Positions 11,100 through 22,969 of a DNA stretch of 64,000 nt are shown here, one piece after another (within the stretch, counting starts at the first letter, position 1; every line of letters begins with the position of its first letter). Source of the stretch: Oasisia sp. SBJ-2009 (lineage: Eukaryota > Annelida > Polychaeta > Sabellida > Siboglinidae). The notes beneath the pieces are model-generated. The model had not been told where the DNA came from. It ran no database searches and saw only the letters and a program-made list of their open reading frames with translations. The position numbers and the translations under genes are program-made. The DNA is taken from assembly GCA_964017155.1 (NCBI GenBank), contig OZ024857.1, positions 29,799,565 to 29,863,564 of the forward strand. The letters are read 5' to 3'.

Positions 11100-14000
11100 T
11101 TAACACCACCCTAAGCTGTCGCTATTACCAACAGGAATAGGTATGTCAATCGAATCAGCACCAAACTTTAACCTCATTCTTTTTAAAGGTGGCCCCTTTG
11201 TTCGGATGCCATCTGGAGACGTTTGTGTAAAGTCCTCTTCACAAGGAAGTGTTGACTGCAGAGTTCTAGAACATCGGGAGAACCGTCGCTTTGGAGACGC
11301 TGACGGACACCCGCCATCGTCTCTCTGCACCGAATGGCAGTTGTTCACGACTGCGTGGGTGTTGCCATCGTCAGAATCAACCAACATGCGGATTCTTAGA
11401 CGCGGCACTTTGCTGCCGTGATGCACTATTAATTTAGAGTGGTATCGTGCCTCTTTCAAAACTTTCTGAATAGGTACGCCTCGCGTGACTTCACTCGCTT
11501 TGTTGGATGCCATCTTCTTGGCTGCGATGTCAGCCCACTTGCAGTCGGGCAACGATGGTTCGAAGTCGTACACTGCAGCTCTGTCGTGATTGATACTAGT
11601 CACTTTGTTGCTGTTCAGACCAAGAAGACGATGTAGATTTGGGGAACAGCGCTGCTTTGTCTTTCGAATGTGACTGCAACATGTTTTTCTGTATTTACAT
11701 GGTTGTGACAGAGTTTCCGGCAGATCTTCCTTCTCAAGAACTGGCATCAGTGTACCGTTCGTTTCGCGAGATTTCACCATCATTTCATCGACTGCAGAAT
11801 CATCGTATTCTATTGTCGAACTCAGCGAGTTGTCAAGTTCACATTTCAAGCACGGCATCGCTTCAGTTTTTTCGTGTGTTGTCAAACAAGCATGGTCCAA
11901 TGAGCTCACGGGTTGAGTATCGACATCGCTGCCCCTGGTGCACATGTCACCGTCGAAGTCAACTGTGTCATGCGTCACGTTGATCTTGCTGCAAGGTGAC
12001 ACAACCGAGCTGTCAACAGGGCTTGCGGTCATGTGGGCCGACACTGGTGACTTACTCCGATGATGAGAAATTACCGACGTCTTTGATGACGTGTCACTGG
12101 TGATTTCATCACACTGTCTCAGTGGTAGTCTTCTACTGCAGTTCTGCGACACAATGTGTTCAACTATGCCATCAAGTCGACGTTGTTTTGCTCTAGGCGA
12201 TGAGGCGCGTACACGCGTTTCCAATGTCCTCGATTGGTGACATACTTCAGCTGACTTCCGATCACACGAATCTGTGTCACAACCGGTCCTAAGCCGTCTA
12301 CCTTCACTGTTGAAACATGGCATGTCTGTTATCTCCTCCGCTACGCTTCTGGCTGAGGTGCCACGCTCTGGCAGGGAGCAGCGCTTATGTGCACTTCGAG
12401 TAGTCCGTGTGGTGGGCTGCGGCCAGCTGCCACTACGCGTGTGCATGCCCTGAGTGTCGTTGTTATTGTCGGTGGCTGTGCCATGTCGTGGGTGAGTTAT
12501 CACAGAGTTGACCCGTTGACCCAGCATCACCCTCGGCTCAGGCAGGTTCATGCCCTGTGCCAGCAACATCTCCGCATCGTAGCGGGTGATACCACGTTTC
12601 TTCAGTTCGGCAGCTGTGAGAAGATATGAGCGCTTCTCCACGTTGTTGCACCGTGTATTCCAGTTTTCTGCAACAACAACATAACAGTTCACTAACACCC
12701 CGGAAATAGTTAATATATAAAGTAGTTGAAAACGAGTGAAAAGCAAAATAACAGCATCTTATAAGTATAGCATAAAACTTTACATAACAGTAAAATCAAG
12801 CAGGTAGTGACATAGCATCATTTAACCATTCAGTATGACAGACCATAAAAGCTGCCACACGGCCTGTGATGCTACAGGCAGCAAAACAGCACTGAAAATG
12901 TCCAGTATTAAAATAGGTTTTTACTCACAAATATCAACTATGTAGAGGCACATGTTATTTTTTATTGTCTGTAAACTGATGCGATTAAATTACTATTTTA
13001 ACTATGAATTAAATAATTGTCGGTTAAAATAGATTCCATCTAAGTTACTTGCTGAAAATTAAACTTTCAGAATAAATATGAAATAAAAACATAATATTTC
13101 TATTAGCAAAATGCAACGTTGCTGATGAAATCGTGGTTTGATTTGAATAATGCTGTTGCTTTTCATGTCAGTTATCACAACATGTGGGGGCTGTAGTACT
13201 GAAATCTTTAGTTTTATCGATTCCCTATTAGTGAGCCTGTTAAACTATGACCATTACCCTTCAAAAAGATAACTATGATAACAAACAATATATGCTGAAA
13301 ACTATCACATACCTGCTTGTGTGGCAGGTGACCAGACTGGCTTTGGAGATTCCTTCTTTTTCTTTGCCGCTTTCTTTTCTACCCTCTCCCGATGAATGCG
13401 TGTGTCCGTGTCTCGCAGACTGTAGCCATTGCTGTCGTGTTGGGCTGTAGGGCTATGGGGGCAGAATGCCCCAGTGTGTCTTCTGAAACACATAACAACA
13501 GGAGTAATGAAACGATTCACATGTACAGTGCAAGGCCTCACCCAGAGACCCATTCCTTGAAAGGGCAAAGTTGTTTTTGAATGGGTAGTTTTTTGTCGTG
13601 GATGGGTCCGCCCAAACCTATCCATGCCATTTTTACATCATTGAAACTACTAGTTTGCACATGCCATTTTTACAACATCATTGAAACTACCAGAAAGTCA
13701 GTTACAGACAGTGAATGTTTTGAAACTTGACCACCAAGATTGTCTGGCCAGCTGCTTGACACACACCAGACACCAATTAAGGATGGCCTCCTGATTTAAT
13801 TAAGTTAGCAAGCATTAACTGAATGTGTTACTGTAATTAATAACTGTAATTAATAGTGCCTGTGAAGAACCCACTCATTCAGTTCTCTGAATATTTTTGC
13901 AATCTCATTGTAATCGCATCATAAATACCGACGACCACTAACAAAGTGACATCCAATATTTGGTCATGTGAATTTACAAAAATGTTTCCATTATAGTACA

Positions 14001-17000
14001 TAATTTATCAGAAGTGATAGGCTTTTTATAACTATGTCATAAAAAGTTAATAGAAATGTGTTAATCACTACAGTTTATTACTTGCGTCAGTAACATTCTC
14101 CGTGTTGATCGCACTTCATAGCATGTTGAAAAAAATTGGACTTTTTATAACAAGCTCACCTTTCACATGTTACACATTCACACAGTGAGTTTCCATCACC
14201 AAAGAAGTCTTCGCCGTAGTAACAGGTGATTTCTTCATTTGGCTTGATGTCACGAAGTACTTGCACGCATGCGGTGTCACGGCCAGTTGACACAAACTAC
14301 AACGTCACCTCACATGTCAATGGCCATCACTTGACTCAAATATTCAGATAAAAAAATAATATTTAAATGATAAAATGTTAGTTAATTTAAGTGCTAATTT
14401 CTGGATGATACCTAACCAAGTTAGTCTCAATATTAATTTAAGATCAAGCTCTACATGACTGTCATTAGACCAGTACTTCTGTGTGGAGCAGAACGCTGGA
14501 CAGAAAACAGAGAGATAACATTGAGAGATAGAGTAAAGAGTGTGGACATCAGAAAGGAGCTAGGTGTGAGTAGCATAGAAGAATACAAGAGAAAGTAAGA
14601 GAAATGAGACTACACTGGTATGGACACATGCAGAGAATGGAAGAAAACAACAAAGTGAGAGCAGTTGGTGACATGAGAGTGCCAGGAAAAAGGCCAAGGG
14701 GGAGACCAAGAGGGAGATGGGTGGATGGCGTCCGAAGGGATATGCAGGCACTGCAGATCACCCCAGAGGATGCACAGGACAGAACATCTGGAAATCAAGA
14801 ATTTGGGCCGCTGACCCCACCTAGTGGGAAAAAGCGAAGAAGATGATGAAAGCAGCGAGATGAAGCTGTACGCCTGCCCTCACCTTGCAGTTGGCCCGAC
14901 AGTCGTGGTTGATGAAGGAGGCGGGCCCGAGCCACAGCTGGGCACAGTTCTTTCGACACGAGTACATCACACTGAAGTCGTTGACCCCAGGCCGCAGTAA
15001 CTGACTCTCCTCCTGGGCTGTCAACTCAGCAATACACCCCACCAGCATCGCAATCTTGTCACCCTTGCACCTGTAGTAACAAACATGTCTTGTGTTACAA
15101 TTTGAGGCCAGTTTATGGAGAACACAGTCGTACACAGGTTTTACCATAAAAACGTTAGTACAATACTACTCACATAACCGACTGTTATATTAATTTTCAT
15201 CACCAGCGCATTTAACTTGGTTTATTTAAGATATGCAAACTGATGTGAGATACTGTATTAAATTCCTACCAGCTTTTTGTTGCGTGGATTTTGCCACCCA
15301 ACTGGCCTTCCATTGAGTACCGATCACACTGGAGAACCTCAAATCCAGCTGATGAATCAAACATCCTCAGGTAACGTGTCAACTGCAAAATAACCAGTCT
15401 ACACGTTATGCCATGTAAACGTAATCAGATGTCTTGGAGTTAAATTACTCCAAAATTACTTGGCTCCAAAATTACATTTATTTCATCCCCCCAAAATATT
15501 TTCAATGTGAGCCATTTTAACAAAATGAGTTGGAAATCAGTAAAACAGATTTTCCGTAAATGTCGTTTTTGTAAATAAAATTGCAACTCCAACAATTTCC
15601 CCTGAGTATTTTCATTAGTATTCATTTTATCAGTTTAAACCATTGGTACTGTCTGTTTAAGTTTGTTTTATGTATTTTGGTGTCACATTCGAGGACCTTT
15701 ACAAATCGTTCCGCTTGAATTTCATGAAACGAAACAAGCCACTAACTGCACGCAGTATTTTCCATTAAATATGGGATGATCCCTTACAAATCAGGCATCA
15801 TGGTGAAGTTTGGTGTGCCATTGGTCCAAATAACCAGTATACGCACACAGCAGAAACTGCTGTCTGTATGACCCAGATTTGTAAGTATAGATGCTAGGTG
15901 ATGCAGTAGTCGAGGCGGGCCGGCTTCAGCATGGCGGGGACTGTCACCCACACCCATGAACGCCGTGCTAACACGCAAGCAAGAACATGGCTGGTACCTA
16001 CAGATGATTTATCTGGACAATGTCACAGATCTCTTGTGGTTATGTAGCTACGTTATTCTTTAGTATTAAACTTGTTAAATATGACCGTCTGTTGTGATTC
16101 TTACTGTTGAAACTGATGAAGGTACAGGAATTTTCAGCAATTAATTCTACTGCTACTCTTTTCTAACAAAGATCTCGTTTTCATGTTAACAGAACATCTC
16201 CAGAATGCCATTATCTGGTCATGTTCCGAAGTTCAGTAAGATCTAACCATGGTAACTAAGGTACATTTCAAGAAACATTATAAAAAGTTGTTGAAACCAG
16301 TTTTCTCAGTTTGAAGGTTTCTACACCACACGTTTGGCGAGCCGTAACTTCACTTATAATTGACGTATCTTCTTACATGATACATAATGTGAAAGCTGAG
16401 AATATGCTCTTTCCAATGGTACCAATACCTCAATTTTAAAAATTACCAACATGTTAAAATGAGTCACATATATTGAATCGCTTCTACAAAACCACGTCAC
16501 TTTCATCAGGTTATACTGGCAACTTTAAATGGACAGAATATTGCACACTTACATGTGGTTAAAGCAGAAGAAGAACATTTATAAACCCCCATAATCTAAA
16601 TGAAATGTCCATTAGGAGGTGCCAAAATATATTGAAACAATAACATAGTAACTATTTTGTAACATACATGTTCCTTGAAGACGGCTTGTTTTGCTGCAGA
16701 CTTTGTAAGAAAGAAGGTCCGTAGGCAATCCGAGACAGCAAGCGCTTTCCATGCCTTTTCATAATCTGTATCAATCTTGAAACGTTCTATGATAGACTTT
16801 AATTCTTCCTGCTTCCCCTTTGCTGGTCGAAATCTGAATGTGCAAAACAACATGCAGGCTTGAATTAATGAAAAATGCTACGGTAAAAGCTGCAGAAAAG
16901 AATAACTGAAAGATGAAGTTTAAAAAAGCCTGCTGTAATTATTCTCTTGTTCATCTTCTTTGGCAATCTAATGCCATTCATGATTACAAGCTTACCATGC

Positions 17001-17437
17001 CACATTAACTAAACATTGTCACATAACTTATTAAATGTCAGTAACTAAAACTAAGATTACTTTGTTTATTATACACCTGGAATGGTTTGCTTTTTACAAT
17101 GGCGTACTCTGGTGAATGAACTCTAAACAATAACATACATATCGCCACCTAGCGAGCAATTTCGCGGCGATTTTTAAAAATTAATAAGTGGCGCCCCCTA
17201 GTATATGAATGGAACGTTGTCGTGACATGTACCGTAAGAATAACAATCCTAAGAATGACGTTACCTGGAGTTCATTTTGTGAGTGGTGAAACCAAGATAC
17301 GGATCGAGAACGAGCTGTGTTGCCAAATCATCATTTTCACAGAGTTCTTTCGAGGTCATCCCGATGGATGACCCGTTGCGACCCTGCGTCATCGCGACAG
17401 ACGATCCACTTCGTCCAGCGCTGTGGCCCATCACCAT
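11100..17437 (-). CDS. KMT5B: Histone H4-lysine-20 N-methyltransferase KMT5B/SUV4-20H, complete
   Basis: Coding exons (minus): 17265-17437, 16668-16833, 15270-15382, 14884-15070, 14160-14296, 13313-13482, 11100-12667. All introns are GT-AG, phases agree, and the total is 837 codons plus stop. Human KMT5B has 885 residues. KMT5B converts H4K20me1 to me2/me3 in the nucleus. The N-terminus has [20 protein letters not shown] (about residues 30-49), then the helical [16 protein letters not shown] and [20 protein letters not shown]. The SET core includes [28 protein letters not shown] and FINHDC (N205-C208). The post-SET CYYG..FFG....CEC..C follows (C252, C254, C257). The large last exon is Ser/Lys-rich and divergent, but keeps [14 protein letters not shown] and the C-terminal [17 protein letters not shown], both present in vertebrate KMT5B. 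The chosen ATG follows an in-frame TGA 12 nt upstream. Confidence 0.97.
14450..14851 (+). mobile_element. RTE-like LINE 3' remnant in KMT5B intron
   Basis: Plus-strand reading, with one shift near 14600, gives [16 protein letters not shown] then [19 protein letters not shown] and [17 protein letters not shown]. This is the C-terminal part of the endonuclease-RT proteins of RTE-type LINEs (TMIRPVLLYGAE.W..., WYGHV.R, GRR.RGRP..RW.D.). It lies antisense to KMT5B, ending only about 30 bp from the donor of exon 14884-15070. Confidence 0.75.
16567..16640 (-). mobile_element. LINE 3'-end fragment next to KMT5B exon 2 donor
   Basis: AGAAGAACATTTATAAA..CCATAATCTAAATGAAATGTCCATTAGGAGGTGCC matches 29004-29060 (AGAAGAACATTTATAAAGCGCCATAAATCT..TCCATTCGGAGGCGCTG), which is the 3' end of an L2/CR1-like LINE on the minus strand. 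It begins within about 30 bp of the exon 2 donor at 16667. Confidence 0.6.
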
Positions 17438-18967
17438 CCTAACGATTCATAAAACACAATGGAAATATACTGCAATTTGGGATACAATGTGCGGGAGGTG
17501 AATTTTTTTTGCAAACATCCTTAGATTACTTTAAAACGATTGCGCAAAATATGCCTGTCATGTTATCACGGCGCCTGCATCGGCTAGTCGGTGCAAGGTC
17601 AAGGCTGTTTACATACCATTTGTAATCACAGTCCCCGTCGGAGCTTCCAAAACCTGGACGAAAATTAGACTTCCCGTTTTTAATCTATCTGCCAACATAC
17701 CCAACTGTGTGGAGCCATTGGTTCCAACAACAACCTGTTATACCAAACATGAAGTTTACGTACGCGTGCGCCGCTCGCCGACTGTGTTAACTGCGAAACA
17801 ATGCAGAGGGGGTGGAAATGAACAGCCCAGGCGATCTCGACGATGATCAAGTCAATTTTAAAACAGAAAAATGATCCAGATACGTTACAAAAGAAGAAAA
17901 ATAATCAATCATTTAATGAATGACCAGTTGGTAAACACAGTTCTTTTCGAGTAGTTACAACAATGACATGTGTAGAATTATTGTAATAATGAGTGCGTAT
18001 CGTCCATAACCATGTCTGCGACGTTGATTCGCAGTAGGCAACAACAAACTAAACACTGAGCTTACCTTTAAACGGCTACTTTTGCCGCTTATATTGTGAA
18101 AACAGTTAGATGATATACTGCTAAAGATAACATGGTATCCCATGTAATCTTGAGTAACTCATAGACGAGAAATCATTCGTTAAAGTTTAAATCTTCCTAA
18201 ATTCTGGATGATTTCCGCGATCGTTAATGGCGGTGATGTGTAGTAACAGTAGCATAAAAGTCCGCCACAGAAAAAGTAGTTTAGAGTTAATTAAAATATG
18301 TCTAGGACAGGTGAAAATAATGGGTTTACCATAGTAAATTCTAATACCACTTTTCTTTTATAATAATGAAAATATTGACCCGAATATTGCCCATCATTTA
18401 AAAACGTGCAGAACTGCACGTATGAATACAAAGCACCTGTTCAGTGCTAAGACCGCCCCTTTGACGTAGGATCACCGAGGTGTTTGATTCGCGCATTTTC
18501 TTCCCGGATTCGAAGCGTTTATGTGCGAGGGTGTAGCTGCCGGTAGTCATAATAACAGAAACAACATTGTTGTACCATATAATAATTATTTAACACGCAC
18601 CGTAATACGTTGTATTTGATAGTTCCGTCTCTTTTAATGAATGATAAACTACTATTGCATCGGAGATGAGACTGGAATGAATGATGGGTCATCTTTAAGT
18701 TGAGACCAGAGGCAGAGTAGACCGGGGTGGGCATTAAAGTTGTGCACTTATATCAATATATATATGGGGTAAAATAAAAGTTAATTAGGGCTACACCATT
18801 CTTCAGTTTATGCAGAAAGCCATTACACCCATGGATGGACAGTAATGTTTTATTACCAGGTAATATATATTTATTACCTGGTAATATATGTATAATTATA
18901 TATATATATATATATATATGTGACCAAGTAAATAACAAGTACTGTTTATTTTAGACAGAAATACAGA
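17438..18967. promoter_or_regulatory. Divergent intergenic region between KMT5B and the CYTH gene
   Basis: KMT5B reads left from 17437 and the CYTH gene reads right from 18968, so this 1.5 kb probably holds both promoters or 5' UTR exons. No TATA box is convincing. CpG-richer patches lie at 17560-17800 and 18420-18540. AT-rich repeats lie at 18740-18925, including a palindrome ATTACCAGGTAATATATATTTATTACCTGGTAAT-like block near 18853-18886 and a (TA)n tract at about 18896-18920. Confidence 0.35.
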
Positions 18968-21900
18968 ATGCCTAAGAATGTGGAAATCAAAGCTAATGTG
19001 AAGGACGTGAAGAAAATGAAAGTGTTGGCTGAGGAGCTGAGTCTGACGGAAGGGAAACTGATAGTGCAAGAGGACACGTTCTTCCTGGTACCGAATGGCC
19101 GACTAAAACTACGAGAGATCCAGGTGCCTAGAGCTACACAGGAAATGCGTGGTTAAATGCACAAGCACGTGCAAAAGTTCAGGGCAGATGAAGGAGGTTG
19201 AGGGAGGCAAAAGTTGAGGGAGCAGATTGAAGGTAGAAGTTGAGGGAGAGGGTTGAAGGCTGGGGTTGAGAGATGGGGTTGAAAAGAGAGGAAGAGGGAT
19301 GAGATTAAAGGCAGAGGTTGAGCTGGATCTTGAGGGTGAGAAAAGCAGAAGATGAGGGAGAATATTGAAGGCAGAGGATGAGGTTGAAAGGAGAGGATGA
19401 GGGAGAATGTTGAAGGCAGAGGATGAGGTTGAAATGAGAGGATGAGGGAGACTGTTGAAGGCAGAGGATGAGGTTGAAAGGAGAGGATGAGGGAGAATGT
19501 TGAAGGCAGAGGACGAGGGAGAATGTTGAAGGCAGAGGATGGGGTTGAAAGGAGAGGATGAGGGAGACTGTTGAAGGCAGAGGATGAGGTTGAAAGGAGA
19601 GGATGAGAGAGAATGTTGAAGGCAGAGGATGAGGTTGAAAGGAGAGGATGAGGTTGAAAGGAGAGGATGAGAGAGAATGTTGAAGGCAGAGGATGGGGTT
19701 GAAAGGAGAGGATGAGGGAGAATGTTGAAGGCAGAGGATGAGGTTGAAAGGAGAGGATGAGGGAGAATGTTGAAGGCAGAGGATGAGGTTGAAATGAGAG
19801 GATGAGGGAGAATGTTGAAGGCAGAGGATGGGGTTGAAAGGAGAGGATGAGGGAGAATGTTGAAGGCAGAGAATGGGGTTGAAAGGATGAGGGATAAGAT
19901 TGAAAGCAGAATATGAGGGAGAATGTTGAAGGCAGAGGATGAGGGAGAAGATTGAAGGCAGAGGATGGGGTTGAAAGGAGAGGATGAGAGAGAAGATTGA
20001 AAGTAGAATATGAGGGAGAATGTTGAAGGCAGAGGTTGAGGGAGATTGAAGGTTGTTGGCTTTGACAAGCAGAGATAACAATGTAACTAAACAATAATGT
20101 GTGTTCTTCCTTGTAGGATGACAAAGCAGAGCTAATATTCTACAAAAGAAGTGACACAACATCAGCTAAACTCTGCGAGTTTCACACAACACACGTGTCG
20201 GATCCCAAACAGCTCAAGGTTTGTTTCTGGTTTCCAATGTGTGATGTCTACTTCATCCGGAAATGAAAATAAGTTGAAGTGTTACGGAAAACTTCTTTAA
20301 TTACATGTAATGATACGGTTACATATCAACTGTGCCAGCAGACTGACACACGTTACTTGTCTTGACTGACCTTGTCTTGGCTGACCTTGTCTTGGCTGAC
20401 CTTGTCCTCAGGTCACTCCTCAGTCTCAGGACTGTCACCCAGGGAGCTTCCATTAGCCGATTGACCTACTACACGATAAGTGTGGATACCACACAGTGCT
20501 CAGCAGCGTTTTATTAGCTGACTGGTCTATATCTATGCAGTGGTTACACAGTCTTGCAAGGTCTCATTCAAATAGTAAGTCTTTTTCACAATATCTGATT
20601 ATCACCAAACCGACTTCTCTGTGCTGGTGCTGATGGTGGTCACTGCCAGGGTGCTTGTCATCCTCAGTGGCTCTTTTATGTTTCAAACTGAGGCAGGAGC
20701 CGCATGACTGACATTAAAGTGATTCATGCAACACAAGGGATATTTAGTCCCCAATGTTGAGAGGCAGGTTTTCACACAAATATCGTGCAGGCCAGTCCAG
20801 GTTTTGATCTCAGAATGCCAATTAGATGTGCTTAACCACTACACTATTGTTTACTGAAAGAATTGTTTATTTTAAATGTTCTATGAAGTCCTGTTGTAAC
20901 TTACGAAGAAATCATGCAAAACACATTTAATATTTTTATTCAAAAACATCTAATCCATGGTTTTATTTATCCAAAATACAAGTGTAAAATGCCATCTCAC
21001 TTTAGAAACACCGACTTTTCCTTCGGCTCACAAAATGGTAATGTCTTATCAGCTAAGCATCCATTGACACCGTACTTACATAATTAGCTTTAACAGCCAG
21101 CAGGAACCCAGGGTCAAAAGGTCTACAAACAAGGCCAGTGCATCCGATTCCTATTGTGGTGATTGCATCATCGTCAGTCACAGATGACAACTGACATGTT
21201 GATGGTGTCTTCTCTAGTATGCTTTCTTGATGATCTCAATAATTCGCCACATGCTGGCTTTGTTCTTATCTCAACAAACTGACACAGTGAAGGTCTCTCC
21301 CTCCTTTCCCCTCTCTCTCCCCGACTCTCCGTCTCACTCGCGATTATTACTCTGTTGTATGTAGTGATTTTTCAATGGAATCTCTGTCATAAAAGTCTGG
21401 AATTTAATCTATTGGTTTATGTTTCAATGACTTTAGAGCTACACATAATCATCATTCAGTTCTGATGGCTTGATGGATCTTTTCTGGATAAAGCAAGACG
21501 GTGATTGAATAAACAGGTCTGCTAGGCAGTGACGTGTAAATTGCTCTTGGCAGTTCAAATGACTGGATGCCATGCTATGTAACTGACGTTTTGTCCTTGC
21601 AGTCAGTCGTTTATTGTGGATAAATTTATTACTAATATCAAATGTCCAGATACACATGTACCTTCATGCACACAGCCCAGTGTCACTGTGCACAGTGTGA
21701 ATAATGTTCAGTATTTTTGCTATCCGTTTCCTTCCTGCAAAAATATTTGGAAACAGCTTCTTCCCAACCACAATTAAAGAATGGAATTCTCTGCCCCCAA
21801 ACACTGTCTCAAGTAAATCACTAAACTCATTTAAAAAAAATGTAATCCAACATTTTAACAACTAATCCAAACGACCCACCATGCACACTGGCGTGATGTG

Positions 21901-22905
21901 TCCCTAGGACATTTTGCCAGTAACATATACAGATACCCACCCAAAACAAACTTTACCCATCCAAATGACGGGTGGACGGGTCTAGATCAAGTTATGCTTG
22001 CAGTGCGTCCTGGGAGCGGCGCTGGGGGTGAGGGGAGTGTTGAAGAAACGAAGGATGCTATATATGGTGGACCAAACCCGCATACACGTAGACCAAGTGG
22101 AGGGTCTCGGAGAGTTCATGGAACTGGAGGTGGGTAGCACAAATTTACAATGGCAATTATTTAATCCGACACACTTCTGAATTGTTGTAAGGAGGAACAA
22201 TCTAACAGTGCATTAGCGTATCTGTAGCTGTTCCTTTTATGTAAATTTACTCTGTCACAATTAATATAAAATGCATGATAGAGTAAGGCATAAGCACTGA
22301 TGGTCTAATGTAATAAATCCAAGAAATGTTTGCACCAAACTCAAGTTCTCTTGCTGCTGTTTTTTATAGACATTCTGGATAATTCAATATGTATTTTTTT
22401 ATGATTACTAATATTTTATATATATTAATATTTTTATTTAATTGCAATTCTACCGTTTATATATTTTGTTATTATGAAGCACCATAAACAATACCACGTG
22501 GCGCTATATCAAATAAATATATATTTCAAAGTTTGGACAATATTCTATCCCCTCTATAGTATGACTTATCATGGATCCGTGTGAAAAATTTGTCTTAGTA
22601 ATAATTTCTGCACAACTGAATGTTTCCCATATAAGCTGAAATGGTATTGGGATGGACTGATCTGCTAGTGGTAAATAAAATTCTAGGAAACATAATTTTA
22701 AGCAATTATGTTGAAACAAAATTAATTGAGGAAACCTGGCAAATATTTATTGCGTTTTTTTCTTCAGGTTGTGCTTGGAGAGGGCGACACAGTGGAAGGG
22801 GGCGTGAAAATAGCACAGGACTTGATGGACAAACTTGGCATATCCAAGACAGACCTCATCGATGTAGCCTACATTGACTTGTTGCTTGCAAAGACGAACA
22901 GTTGA
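18968..22905 (+). CDS. CYTH-domain protein (class IV adenylate cyclase/thiamine triphosphatase-like), complete
   Basis: Exons 18968-19123, 20117-20218, 22004-22129 and 22768-22905 are joined by GT-AG introns, all phase 0, giving 173 codons. CYTH proteins are beta-tunnel metal-dependent enzymes acting on triphosphates; this animal subgroup is mostly annotated as CyaB- or thiamine-triphosphatase-like, and its substrate is not established here. Visible motifs are NVEIKA (residues 4-9, metal/phosphate ligands), QEDTFF, GRLKLRE, AELIFYKRSD, GVRGVLKKRRMLY, QTRIHVDQVEGLGEFMELEVVL and a final DVAYIDLLL. Length matches the family. ATTAAA at 22959-22964 is a likely polyadenylation signal. Intron 1 is almost filled by a minisatellite, and intron 2 carries SINE and LINE remnants. 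Confidence 0.93.
19190..20045. repeat. Purine-rich 45-bp minisatellite in CYTH intron 1
   Basis: About 19 imperfect units of GTTGAAAGGAGAGGATGAGG / GAGAATGTTGAAGGCAGAGGATGAG and shorter variants. The plus strand is almost free of C and T-runs. The main unit is 45 bp, a multiple of three without stops in any minus frame. This produces frames of around 300 codons in all three minus frames (SSPFNPILCLQHSPS-type repeats). Those are composition artefacts, not genes. Confidence 0.95.
20335..20410. repeat. Short tandem repeat, unit CTTGTCTTGGCTGAC
   Basis: Three to four adjacent copies of a 15-bp unit, in CYTH intron 2. Confidence 0.8.
20790..20855 (-). mobile_element. tRNA-derived SINE head fragment
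   Basis: On the minus strand TAGTGTAGTGGTTAAGCACA is a good pol III A-box context, followed by TGAGATCAAAACCTGGACTGG as a decayed B-box. Only the head is recognisable. Confidence 0.5.
21695..21935 (+). mobile_element. LINE RT C-terminus and 3' UTR, uninterrupted relative of the 3.5-4.9 kb copy
   Basis: The plus frame reads FGNSFFPTTIKEWNSLPPNTVSS-SLNSFKKNVIQHFNN then stop. The following CCACCATGCACACTGGCGTGATGTG is shared with 4794-4875. It lies 70 bp upstream of the acceptor of CYTH exon 3. Confidence 0.8.
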
Positions 22906-22969
22906 TTAAGATGTTTGGTACTGTCTTGCTAAATACTGTGTGATTGTACACCAGTGTTATTAAATATGT

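Noticed and set aside
11143..11983. Plus-strand frames of 65-114 codons
   Set aside because: Antisense of the last KMT5B exon.
19109..20162. Three overlapping minus-strand frames of about 285-323 codons rich in Ser, Pro, Leu and Phe
   Set aside because: They are translations of the 45-bp intronic minisatellite, open in all three frames because the unit length is a multiple of three without stops.
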